Shown piece by piece: positions 5,485-12,099 of a stretch of DNA of 16,335 nucleotides (the first letter of the stretch is position 1; each line of letters starts with the position of its first letter). Origin of the DNA: HRBIN15 sp039630445 (GTDB lineage: Bacteria; Armatimonadota; Fimbriimonadia; Fimbriimonadales; GBS-DC). The notes under the pieces are model-generated. The model did no database searches. It was not told where the DNA came from and worked only from the letters and a program-made list of their open reading frames with translations. The stretch is taken from NCBI GenBank assembly GCA_039630445.1, contig JBCNVA010000050.1, positions 1 through 16,335 on the forward strand. The letters run 5' to 3'. The position numbers and the translations under genes are program-made.

Positions 5485-7653
5485 TTATTGCAGGTTCACG
5501 ACCACCAGCACCAGACCCGTCTTGCCCTTCTCCAAACGGGTCATCGCCTTGCCGATAATCGCCCCCTGCGCTCTGGCAAGATCCACCGCTTTCATCGCGT
5601 ACCCAGGGCGCTCAGCAGTGGTCAGAAAGTCGCCCGGTTCAATGGCACACTCGGTCGCATCGGCATAGACCCACACGCGCCCGCTGAGGGCAACGGGCAC
5701 ATGGTTCTCGCTGCCTTCCAAGTTGCCCAGGATGATGCCCTTGGACAGTCCGTTCGCACCTGCCACGACACCGATTACGCGCTTGTTGTACGCACCGCGG
5801 GCGAGGCGCAGGTTGCCAGGGTTATCGGGATCGATCTCCACCACCATACCGGGTTCCACCTTGTCGGTGACGGGGAACTTCTCGGCGAGGTCGGCGCCCG
5901 TGATTTCCAGCACGCGCACCGCCACCGTGCCGTCGCCACGAATGCTCATGATGTCGCCTACACCGCTGTTCGAGAAGTTGAGGCGGTCGTTAGCCACTGC
6001 AGAGCCGATCAGCCCACTGATCTGCCACTTGCGTGCCGTGTTGGTGTTGGTGAACTCCAGCCGGGCAAAATCGGCTTCGGTCTCGTGCAGGCGCAGGGTG
6101 GCGTTGGTAGCGGTACTATTGGCAGCCACATTCAGCCGTGCTGTTATATCCGCAGAGCTGGTGCCAGTGCCGATGCCGACATTGCCAGAGAAATACCCGC
6201 GTCCAACGAAATAGCCTGCCCAGGCACTGGCGCCTGACGCTTCACCACGCACCGCGATGCCACTGGCACCCGTTGCGATGCTGTTCAGCCCCGAACTAGC
6301 CGAGCCGAAGACAGTAATCTGAAGCCCATCCGCCGTGCTACTTGTGTTCGTGTTTTCTATGTTCACCAAGCGTGTGGTGCGGTTGCCGCGCACATCCAGC
6401 AGATAGGTGGGCGCATTTGTGCCAATACCGACATTCCCCGTGTTCGTGTTGTAAATGTTGGCACCCGAGGCGGTCCAGAGGGTCTCCGTAAGATCGGTTG
6501 CAGGCGCCCACTGGTTACCGTCCCACTTCAGCACCTGCCCTGTGGTAGGCGCCGTACTGGACACAGCACGCCCCTGCAGCCGCACTACCGTCGGGTTCGG
6601 GTAAGTCCCACTCAGGTCGCCACCTGCAGCGCCACCGGGCGACACACCAGAGATGGTCACATTATTCACAGCAGTGATCCGCCCCTGCGCGTTCACAGTA
6701 ATCTGCGCCACCTCGGTCGCGCTGCCATAGGTGCTGGGAACTACACCTGTGGTCGAAAGTTTCTCATCAGTCACCGCACCGTCCGCAATATCTATCGTCT
6801 GAATAGTGCCATCGGCAATCTTAGCGGAGGTCACAGCGCCATCCGCCAGATCGGTAGTAGTGACCGTACCATCGGCGATCTTCGCCGAAGTCACCGCGCC
6901 GTCGGCAATATCTATCGTCTGAATAGTACCATCGGCAATCTTGGCAGAAGTCACGGCGCCATCCGCCAGATCGGCTGTAGCAACCGTGCCATCAGCAATC
7001 TTAGCGGAGGTCACGGCATCATCCGCCAGATCGGCTGTAGCAACCGTGCCATCGGCAATCTTGGCGGAGGTCACGGCGCCATCCGCTATCTTGATCGTCG
7101 TTACCGAAAGGTCTGCTAACATATCGGTCACCACGCCACCTGTGGCGATGGAGAAGGTCGTGCCGATCAGTTGTAGCCCGTCGCCTGCCGAGTAGGTCGT
7201 GTCGTTGTCTATCCCGTCGGCGAAGTCCGCAGGGATGCCCGTCAGCCCACTCCAAGGCGCCTGGAAGGCAAAGAAGCTGTATGGGGTGGGATTGATTTTG
7301 ATGCGGGGAGTAAGTGTCGTATATGGGTCTGTGCTGTTGCCCGGACGCACGCGGATCTCCAAATAGCGGTCTGCGCCTGTCCAGATCGTGCCAATCGCCC
7401 CGAAGTTCAGATCGACGGTAAACAGCCCGTTCTGCACACTCAGGTCGTTAACGGTTACAGTGGAGCCGATAGGGTTACCGCCTGAGTCGAACAGCTGGAA
7501 CTCGAAGTCATAGGTGCCGTTGGCGGGGTTTCCACCGTCCCTGAGGAAGCCCTGATAGGTGAATGACTGGGTCATGCCCTGCGAAAGGGCGGTTATCACG
7601 ACAAGCTGCGCGCCCAACGCGCGCCACGCCACACTCAGCCATCGCTTCTGCAT
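5485..7653 (-). CDS. Large secreted fibre-like surface protein with decapeptide repeats
   Basis: A 722-aa protein with an N-terminal signal sequence (MQKRWLSVAWRALGAQLVVI...). The domains in order are: FTYQGFLRDGGNPANGTYDF domain (31-130); eleven ten-residue repeats of the form (I/L)ADGxVTSAK / IADGTVATAD (189-298); a linker with GGDLSGTYPNPTVVRLQG (344-361); two NVGIGT motifs (407-412, 491-496) of the type seen in phage tail fibres and bacterial adhesins; and a compact C-terminal domain (about 580-722, ADLAEKFPVTDKVEPGMVVEID ... KRVIGVV) that resembles the C-terminal domains of fibre proteins. GAAGGAGG lies 8 nt before the ATG. It is probably a cell-surface fibre or adhesin, first gene of an operon with the trypsin-like protease. 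No phage genes are nearby, which argues against a prophage tail. Confidence 0.78.
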   Translation of the reverse strand: MQKRWLSVAWRALGAQLVVITALSQGMTQSFTYQGFLRDGGNPANGTYDFEFQLFDSGGNPIGSTVTVNDLSVQNGLFTVDLNFGAIGTIWTGADRYLEIRVRPGNSTDPYTTLTPRIKINPTPYSFFAFQAPWSGLTGIPADFADGIDNDTTYSAGDGLQLIGTTFSIATGGVVTDMLADLSVTTIKIADGAVTSAKIADGTVATADLADDAVTSAKIADGTVATADLADGAVTSAKIADGTIQTIDIADGAVTSAKIADGTVTTTDLADGAVTSAKIADGTIQTIDIADGAVTDEKLSTTGVVPSTYGSATEVAQITVNAQGRITAVNNVTISGVSPGGAAGGDLSGTYPNPTVVRLQGRAVSSTAPTTGQVLKWDGNQWAPATDLTETLWTASGANIYNTNTGNVGIGTNAPTYLLDVRGNRTTRLVNIENTNTSSTADGLQITVFGSASSGLNSIATGASGIAVRGEASGASAWAGYFVGRGYFSGNVGIGTGTSSADITARLNVAANSTATNATLRLHETEADFARLEFTNTNTARKWQISGLIGSAVANDRLNFSNSGVGDIMSIRGDGTVAVRVLEITGADLAEKFPVTDKVEPGMVVEIDPDNPGNLRLARGAYNKRVIGVVAGANGLSKGIILGNLEGSENHVPVALSGRVWVYADATECAIEPGDFLTTAERPGYAMKAVDLARAQGAIIGKAMTRLEKGKTGLVLVVVNLQ
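6760..7089 (-). repeat. Eleven in-frame 30-bp repeats (60-bp higher order)
   Basis: The DNA encoding residues 189-298 of the fibre-like protein is a tandem array of 30-bp units, alternating between a SAK-ending and a TAD/TID-ending type, so that 60-bp periods are most alike. Neighbouring copies differ by few bases, mostly synonymous, indicating recent unequal crossing-over or strong homogenisation. Confidence 0.9.
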
Positions 7654-7697
7654 GATTAGTGCCTCCTTCCACTGACCGAAAGCCAGCGTATGCGTTT

Positions 7698-7703
7698 ATT
7701 ATA
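7698..7703 (-). promoter_or_regulatory. -10 box for the fibre-like protein operon
   Basis: On the minus strand AGTATAATAA contains a consensus TATAAT, 44 nt upstream of the ATG at 7653. No good -35 lies at 16-18 bp (TTTGCA at 15 bp is the closest). The interval 7654-7807 is a divergent promoter region shared with the hydrolase gene. Confidence 0.4.
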
Positions 7704-7780
7704 CTCCATTAGGGGGCTTGCAAAACCGCGTTCTGGGCTGTAGATTCGCGCATGATAATGTCCCGTCCACCCGTTTGTGG

Positions 7781-7806
7781 GGTATTATCCCTGCAGGGAC
7801 AATACC
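7781..7806 (+). promoter_or_regulatory. 26-bp palindrome overlapping -10 box and ribosome-binding site
   Basis: Arms GGTATT (7781-7786) and AATACC (7801-7806), then one mismatched pair, then TCCC/GGGA around a central TGCA: 24 of 26 bases are symmetric about 7793/7794. It includes a -10-like TATTAT (7783-7788) and the only ribosome-binding-like AGGGA, and ends one base before ATG 7808. It could be a repressor operator or an mRNA hairpin that blocks translation. Confidence 0.55.
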
Positions 7807-7807
7807 T

Positions 7808-8557
7808 ATGACTTCACGAAAACCGCTGATTGGTATTAGTTGCAACTGGCGTGCAGAGCAGAACGGGTTTGGCGAGTTGCGGATGGATGACACCTATGCG
7901 CGTGCGGTCATCCGTGCGGGGGGTGTTCCTGTGCTGATCCCGACCGATGCGGATGCGGACGCGCTGGCGGATGTCCTGGATGGACTGCTCATTCCGGGCG
8001 GTGCTGATCTGGATCCGCGCCTGTTTGGCGAGGAACCACACCCGACGGTGCGAATTGTGGCGCGTCCCCGCTTCGAGATGGAGTGGGCACTGCTGGAGGC
8101 GTTCGAAGCGCGGCGCAAGCCGGTGCTGGGTATCTGCTACGGCGCACAGCTGCTGAATGTGTGGCGGGGCGGTACGCTCTATCAGCACCTGCCTGACCTG
8201 CCCTTCGTGACGCTGCCACACCGACGCGACTCGCACGAACAAGATGACCCTCGCCACTTCGTCCGCCTGGAGCCGACCTCCCGCCTGTATTCGCTGATTG
8301 GGCAGGAACAGTTCGAGAGCGTCAGCGCACACCATCAAGCCGTGCGGGACGTGGGAAGAGGCTTGCGCGTTGTAGCCTACGCGCCTGATGGCGTGATTGA
8401 GGGCATCGAAGACCCAGAGCTACCCTTCTTTATCGGGGTGCAGTGGCATCCAGAGCGCGACCCCGATGCACCTGCTACCCGCGCCCTGTTCGAAGCGTTC
8501 ATTCGAGCAGCAGCGGACAGCAAAGAGGCAGGCAATCACCCCTCTGAACGACCATGA
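7808..8557 (+). CDS. Class I glutamine-amidotransferase-like hydrolase (gamma-glutamyl-GABA hydrolase family, peptidase C26)
   Basis: A 249-aa protein matching the PuuD-type family, which hydrolyses gamma-glutamyl amides such as gamma-glutamyl-GABA in the cytoplasm. The nucleophile elbow is GICYGAQLLNV with Cys110; HHQAV at 175-179 and VQWHPE with His214 and Glu216 complete the triad region. The oxyanion segment is LIPGGADLDP (61-70). The length is normal. I chose ATG 7808 because the family begins with KPLIGIS-like sequence; the frame's upstream extension has no support. Other polyamine-degradation genes (puuA, puuB, puuC) are absent, so the in vivo substrate is uncertain. Its stop overlaps the next start (ATGA at 8554-8557), so the two genes are translationally coupled. 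A palindrome covers its start region. Confidence 0.85.
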   Translation: MTSRKPLIGISCNWRAEQNGFGELRMDDTYARAVIRAGGVPVLIPTDADADALADVLDGLLIPGGADLDPRLFGEEPHPTVRIVARPRFEMEWALLEAFEARRKPVLGICYGAQLLNVWRGGTLYQHLPDLPFVTLPHRRDSHEQDDPRHFVRLEPTSRLYSLIGQEQFESVSAHHQAVRDVGRGLRVVAYAPDGVIEGIEDPELPFFIGVQWHPERDPDAPATRALFEAFIRAAADSKEAGNHPSERP

Positions 8558-9993
8558 ACAGCCCTGTTGCCTTTTTGGAGTCGCAGCTGGGTAGTTTGCC
8601 CTGTGCCGAGGCGTTGCACCAGTACCATGCCTGGTGGGAGACGACAGGACGCGCCCTGTCGGAAACAGTCGATCGGGCAGGCACGCCCTGGCTGCGGATG
8701 TACAACCGTCAGGGTGAGCGCATCGACGAGGTGGTGATGCCCGCTGGCTACCGTGACATGGTGCTGCAGGCATATCGGCATGGCATCGTCTGGCGCGTGC
8801 TGGAGGAAGGCGACTGGCTTGCCAGCTTCGCGCTGGGCTATCTCACCGCCTTCTATGACCCCGGACTCTACTGCCCGCACACAGTAAGCTTAGCAACCGC
8901 GGTCCCCCTCGCCAAGTATGGCAATCCCCTCCTGAAGGAGCGCTACCTGCCACTTTTGCTCAAGCGTGACGAGACCGTGTGGCAGGGTGCGACATGGATG
9001 ACCGAGATAGGTGGCGGTTCTGACCTGGGTGCGAATGTGCGCACCGTAGCGATCCCTGAGGGCGACCACTACCGACTCGTTGGCGAAAAGTATTTCTGCA
9101 GCAATCTGGGTGCGGAGCTGGCGGTGGTGGCGGCACGCCCGCACGGTGCGCCCGAAGGCATTCGCGGGCTGGCGCTCTTTCTGGTGCCCCGCTGGCGCGA
9201 GGACGGCACGCTGAACTACCTCATCCGCCGCATCAAGGATAAAATCGGCACGCGCTCCGTGCCCACAGGCGAAGTGGAGTTCAATAACAGTGAAGCCTAC
9301 CTGATCGGCAGCGTCGAAATTGGCATCTATCTCATCTTGGAAGTGCTAAACATCTCGCGCGTTGCTAATAGCATCGGCAGTGTCGCCTTGTTGCAACGGG
9401 CGGTTGCTGAGTCAGAGGAGTTCGCGCGCCATCGCGTTGCCTTCGGCAGACCGTTGATTGAGCAACCGCTGATGCGGCGGCAGTTCGAGCAGTGGCATCA
9501 TCGCCTGCAGTGCGCCTTCGCACTCAGCTGGATCGCTGCCCGCTTGCTCCAAGAGGTGTGGCAGCAGACCCCGCCCTACAACCCGCGCTACCACCTCTTT
9601 CGGCTGGTGACCCATCTGGCAAAGTACTGGACAGCAGAGCAAGCCGTGCAGGGCGCGAAGTGGTGTATGGAGGTGCACGGCGGTCTGGGCGTGCTGGCGG
9701 AATTCCCCGCAGAACGGCTGCTGCGCGAGGCGATGGTGCTGCCCATCTGGGAAGGTGGCAGCCACCGCCAGATGCTCGACGCGCTGGAAGTGATGCAGCG
9801 CAAGGAGGCACACCAGCAGCTGCTCCAGATGCTGGCGCCCTTTGCCGACTCTGACGAGCTGCGCGAATGGCGCGAGCGCATCGAAGCCTACTTGCAACAG
9901 CCCCCTGAGGAGCAGGAGGCAAATCTGGAGGCACTCATCCCGCCCCTCGCCGAGTGGACAGCGCACATGTGCCTGCGCCTGCACCAATCATAA
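8554..9993 (+). CDS. AidB-like acyl-CoA dehydrogenase family flavoprotein
   Basis: A 479-aa acyl-CoA dehydrogenase-fold protein. FAD/substrate-binding motifs visible are ATWMTEIGGGSDLGANVRT (146-164), YRLVGEKYFCSN (173-184), IKDKIGTRSVPTGEVEF (227-243), RVAFGRPLIEQPLMR (294-308), EVHGGLGVLAEF (373-384) and IWEGGSHRQMLDAL (398-411). The MTE-GGSD, KDK-GxRS and FG-PLIEQPLMR patterns resemble the AidB branch more than the short-chain acyl-CoA dehydrogenases, and the chain is about 100 residues longer than the latter. AidB binds DNA and flavin in the alkylation response of E. coli; whether this one is a dehydrogenase or has an AidB-like role cannot be told. It begins at the overlapping ATGA and has no ribosome-binding site of its own. 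Its stop lies 6 bp from the 3' end of the convergent tRNA gene. Confidence 0.85.
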   Translation: MNSPVAFLESQLGSLPCAEALHQYHAWWETTGRALSETVDRAGTPWLRMYNRQGERIDEVVMPAGYRDMVLQAYRHGIVWRVLEEGDWLASFALGYLTAFYDPGLYCPHTVSLATAVPLAKYGNPLLKERYLPLLLKRDETVWQGATWMTEIGGGSDLGANVRTVAIPEGDHYRLVGEKYFCSNLGAELAVVAARPHGAPEGIRGLALFLVPRWREDGTLNYLIRRIKDKIGTRSVPTGEVEFNNSEAYLIGSVEIGIYLILEVLNISRVANSIGSVALLQRAVAESEEFARHRVAFGRPLIEQPLMRRQFEQWHHRLQCAFALSWIAARLLQEVWQQTPPYNPRYHLFRLVTHLAKYWTAEQAVQGAKWCMEVHGGLGVLAEFPAERLLREAMVLPIWEGGSHRQMLDALEVMQRKEAHQQLLQMLAPFADSDELREWRERIEAYLQQPPEEQEANLEALIPPLAEWTAHMCLRLHQS

Positions 9994-9999
9994 AAAAAC

Positions 10000-10074
10000 T
10001 GGAGCCGACGGTGGGACTCGAACCCACGGCCTGCGCATTACGAGTGCGCCGCTCTACCGCTGAGCTACGTCGGC
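10000..10074 (-). tRNA. tRNA-Thr (anticodon CGT), CCA encoded
   Basis: A complete cloverleaf on the minus strand: acceptor GCCGACG/CGTCGGC, D-arm GCTC-AGCGGTA-GAGC, anticodon arm GCGCA-CTCGTAA-TGCGC, a 5-nt variable loop AGGCC, and T-arm GTGGG-TTCGAGT-CCCAC. The anticodon CGT reads ACG codons (Thr). The discriminator base is U, followed by an encoded CCA (10000-10002), then a seven-T run (9992-9998) that could act in termination. The body without CCA is 72 nt. Confidence 0.95.
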
Positions 10075-10084
10075 TCCCACCTCT

Positions 10085-10112
10085 ATTATACCCATCTGTG
10101 AAGGCTTTTCAA
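10085..10112 (-). promoter_or_regulatory. Strong sigma70-type promoter for tRNA-Thr
   Basis: On the minus strand TTGAAA (10107-10112) and TATAAT (10085-10090) are separated by 16 bp: a 5/6 match for -35 and 6/6 for -10. The -10 ends 10 nt before the mature tRNA 5' end. The -35 overlaps the TGA stop (10109-10111) of the upstream DUF1611 gene. Confidence 0.72.
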
Positions 10113-11155
10113 GGGGTGGACAGCACTGCTTCCACCAGTAGTTCTGCACCGAAGCGAACAGGATCGGTACAGGGCAAGCCAGTCTCTTGGGACACCTGCT
10201 CGATAGCCGCCTGCGCCTCCTGTTCACCAAGGTGCGCCGTGTTGAGCGCAATCGCTACCACGCGCGACGGATAGAAACACCCCCCCGACGACGCCAGCTC
10301 CTCATAAAGACGCACCGCCACGGGCAACGGCGGAATAGGCACCTCCGCATGGCGCATCACATGCGTTTGCCCTGCCCGATGCACCAGAATCAGATGCGTT
10401 GGCTGAGACCCGCGCAGCAGGGGCAGCGTCGCTGTCGACGCGGGATGGAACAGCGCGCCTTGACCCTCTATATGCACCACATCGGCATCTTGACCCAGCC
10501 GCAGCACATACTGCTCCACCGCGCCCGAAGCGAAATCGACCCGCACCGCATCCAGCGGGATGCCGTCCCCCTCGATCATAATCCCCGTCTGACCTGTTGC
10601 CAGAAATCGGGAGCGCAAGCCGCGCTGCAGGCAGGCGCGATGCATCTCGATGCTCACGGTCATCTTGCCAACCGCCATATCGGTGCCGACAGTCAGCACC
10701 CGCTTGCAAGCAAGGGAGCGTGCCGCGCCCGTGCCGACCGTCAGTCCCGGTGGCTCGCGTCGAATGTCCCAGATCCACTGGCAACCGTGCAAGAGGGGCT
10801 TCAATTCCGGATGCTCCGCCATCGGCAGGTGCAGCCCGTTCACCAGATTCAGCCCTGCCATCACCGCCTGCTTCACCTCCTGCCACCAAGCGTCGGGCAG
10901 CATCCCGCCTGGCGGCGCGATCCCGATCACCAGCGTGTCGGGCTGATAGGCAAGCGCTTCTCGGAGCGAGGCGACAATCGGCACTTCGCGTGGGATACCC
11001 GTGAGCGCAGGCAAGGACTGCCCTGCGCACTCATAGTCGATCACGGCGACAACGGGCGCGCGGCTGTAGCGCAACAGTCCAATCCCCGTCTTGCCAAAGG
11101 GACCCCGCAACCCCTCATGCATCAGGATGGCTAAGCGGTTTTGCTCGGTCAACAT
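10109..11155 (-). CDS. DUF1611 / DgcN-like P-loop protein
   Basis: A 348-aa protein of the DUF1611 family. An N-terminal Rossmann-like half (HEGLRGPFGKTGIGLLRYS ... VVAVIDYECAG, VIGIAPPGG, LVNGLHLPM) is followed by a P-loop NTPase-like half with GTDMAVGKMT at 157-166 and HIEGQGALFHP at 228-238. Some members (DgcN) work with DgcA in converting D-glutamate to L-glutamate through N-acetyl intermediates; the family also occurs next to dipeptide epimerases. No partner gene of either type is in this window, so the function here is open. ATG 11155 has AGGG about 11 nt upstream. It lies 58 bp after kdsA on the same strand and may be co-transcribed with it. Confidence 0.8.
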   Translation of the reverse strand: MLTEQNRLAILMHEGLRGPFGKTGIGLLRYSRAPVVAVIDYECAGQSLPALTGIPREVPIVASLREALAYQPDTLVIGIAPPGGMLPDAWWQEVKQAVMAGLNLVNGLHLPMAEHPELKPLLHGCQWIWDIRREPPGLTVGTGAARSLACKRVLTVGTDMAVGKMTVSIEMHRACLQRGLRSRFLATGQTGIMIEGDGIPLDAVRVDFASGAVEQYVLRLGQDADVVHIEGQGALFHPASTATLPLLRGSQPTHLILVHRAGQTHVMRHAEVPIPPLPVAVRLYEELASSGGCFYPSRVVAIALNTAHLGEQEAQAAIEQVSQETGLPCTDPVRFGAELLVEAVLSTP

Positions 11156-11213
11156 ATGGCATGACCCTTAGACGCCTCCCGCCTGAATTCCTGCCAGCGG
11201 ATGGGGGGGCGTT

Positions 11214-12041
11214 TTAGCCGAAGTTCTGGTGGGAAACGAGGGCGTGCAGTTCCAGCAGGATGCGCAGCAACGGCTCCACCTGGTCAAGCGGATACTGCGT
11301 GGCAGGGTCGGAGAGGGCATGCTCCGGGTCAGGATGCACCTCCATAAAGAGCGCGTCGATACCCACGGCGACCGCCGCGCGTGCCAGCGGCGCGACAGAA
11401 GCCCGATCACCCCCCGATTGATGCCCCGCACCACCCGGACGCTGCACACTGTGCGTAGCATCAAACACCACAGGCACGCCGAACTGCCTCAGCACAGGCA
11501 AGCCCGCCATATCGACCACCAGTGTGTTATAGCCAAAGCAGGTGCCCCGCTCCGTGAGCAAAACGCCCGTCGCGCCAAACGCCTGCAGCTTCGCAACGAT
11601 GTGTTTTGCATCCCAGGGCGCAAGGAACTGCCCTTTTTTGACATTCACGGGCTTGCCCGTCTGTGCGGCTGCGTGGAGCAAATCGGTCTGGCGACAGAGG
11701 AACGCCGGGATCTGCAGCAGGTCGACCGCCTGCGCCACAGGCTCCGCCTGCCAGCTCTCGTGGATGTCGGTCGTGACGGGCAGGTCGAACTCGCGCCGAA
11801 TACGGGCAAGCACCTCCAGCCCGCGCTCCAGCCCATAGCCGCGGAACGACTCGTGCGAGGTACGGTTCGCTTTGTCAAAGGACGCCTTGAAAATGTAGGG
11901 CATGCCGAGTCGGGCACAAAGCTCGCGCAGCGTGCCCGCTACGCGCTGACACAGTTCGAGGCTTTCGATCACGCAGGGACCCGCAATTAGCGCCAGCCGT
12001 CCATCGCCCACCCGCACGGAACCGACCTGAACCGGTTGCAT
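11214..12041 (-). CDS. kdsA: 3-deoxy-8-phosphooctulonate synthase, metal-dependent type
   Basis: A 275-aa enzyme that condenses phosphoenolpyruvate with arabinose 5-phosphate to make KDO 8-phosphate for LPS in the cytoplasm. Hallmarks are LIAGPCVIES (18-27), FKASFDKANRTS (51-62), RGYGLERGL (67-75), TTDIHE (90-95), PVNVKKGQFLAPWD (131-144), ERGTCFGYNTLVVD (164-177) and FDATHSVQRPGG (193-204). Cys23, His197, Glu234 and Asp245 match the four metal ligands of the Aquifex enzyme (Cys11, His185, Glu222, Asp233) at a constant offset of 12, so this is the metal-dependent class. The length is normal. Its start is divergent from the NfeD gene with 58 bp between. It indicates an outer membrane with KDO. 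Confidence 0.93.
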   Translation of the reverse strand: MQPVQVGSVRVGDGRLALIAGPCVIESLELCQRVAGTLRELCARLGMPYIFKASFDKANRTSHESFRGYGLERGLEVLARIRREFDLPVTTDIHESWQAEPVAQAVDLLQIPAFLCRQTDLLHAAAQTGKPVNVKKGQFLAPWDAKHIVAKLQAFGATGVLLTERGTCFGYNTLVVDMAGLPVLRQFGVPVVFDATHSVQRPGGAGHQSGGDRASVAPLARAAVAVGIDALFMEVHPDPEHALSDPATQYPLDQVEPLLRILLELHALVSHQNFG

Positions 12042-12073
12042 ATTCTGAGTCTACCCCGCTGTGGGATTGAGGG

Positions 12074-12093
12074 TATAATACGGGCTGGGGTGA
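12074..12093 (+). promoter_or_regulatory. -10 box and ribosome-binding site of the nfeD gene
   Basis: TATAAT at 12074-12079 on the plus strand, within GGGTATAATAC, is followed by GGGGTGA (12087-12093), 6 nt before ATG 12100. No good -35 is seen. The same bases read TATTAT on the minus strand, 33 nt from the kdsA start, so the box may serve both directions. The implied nfeD leader is only about 14 nt. Confidence 0.4.
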
Positions 12094-12099
12094 ATCGGA

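Noticed and set aside
4663..6237. 524-codon plus-strand open frame antisense to the fibre and protease genes
   Set aside because: It crosses the junction of two well-supported secreted genes, has no recognisable domain or ribosome-binding site, and is explained by GC-rich codon bias on the opposite strand.
6760..7089. Possible CRISPR or non-coding tandem array
   Set aside because: The units are directly adjacent without spacers, keep reading frame and encode a regular decapeptide; the plus-strand frame at 6941-7195 is a by-product of the same repeat.
5485..7653. Prophage tail-fibre gene
   Set aside because: Fibre-like motifs are present, but there is a signal peptide, a downstream secreted protease in the same operon and no phage structural or lysis gene nearby.
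10187..11134. 315-codon plus-strand open frame antisense to the DUF1611 gene
   Set aside because: His/Arg/Gln-rich shadow of a clear P-loop family gene, without domain or start signals.
11229..11990. 253-codon plus-strand open frame antisense to kdsA
   Set aside because: The opposite strand encodes an unmistakable KdsA with all metal ligands; the shadow has no family features.
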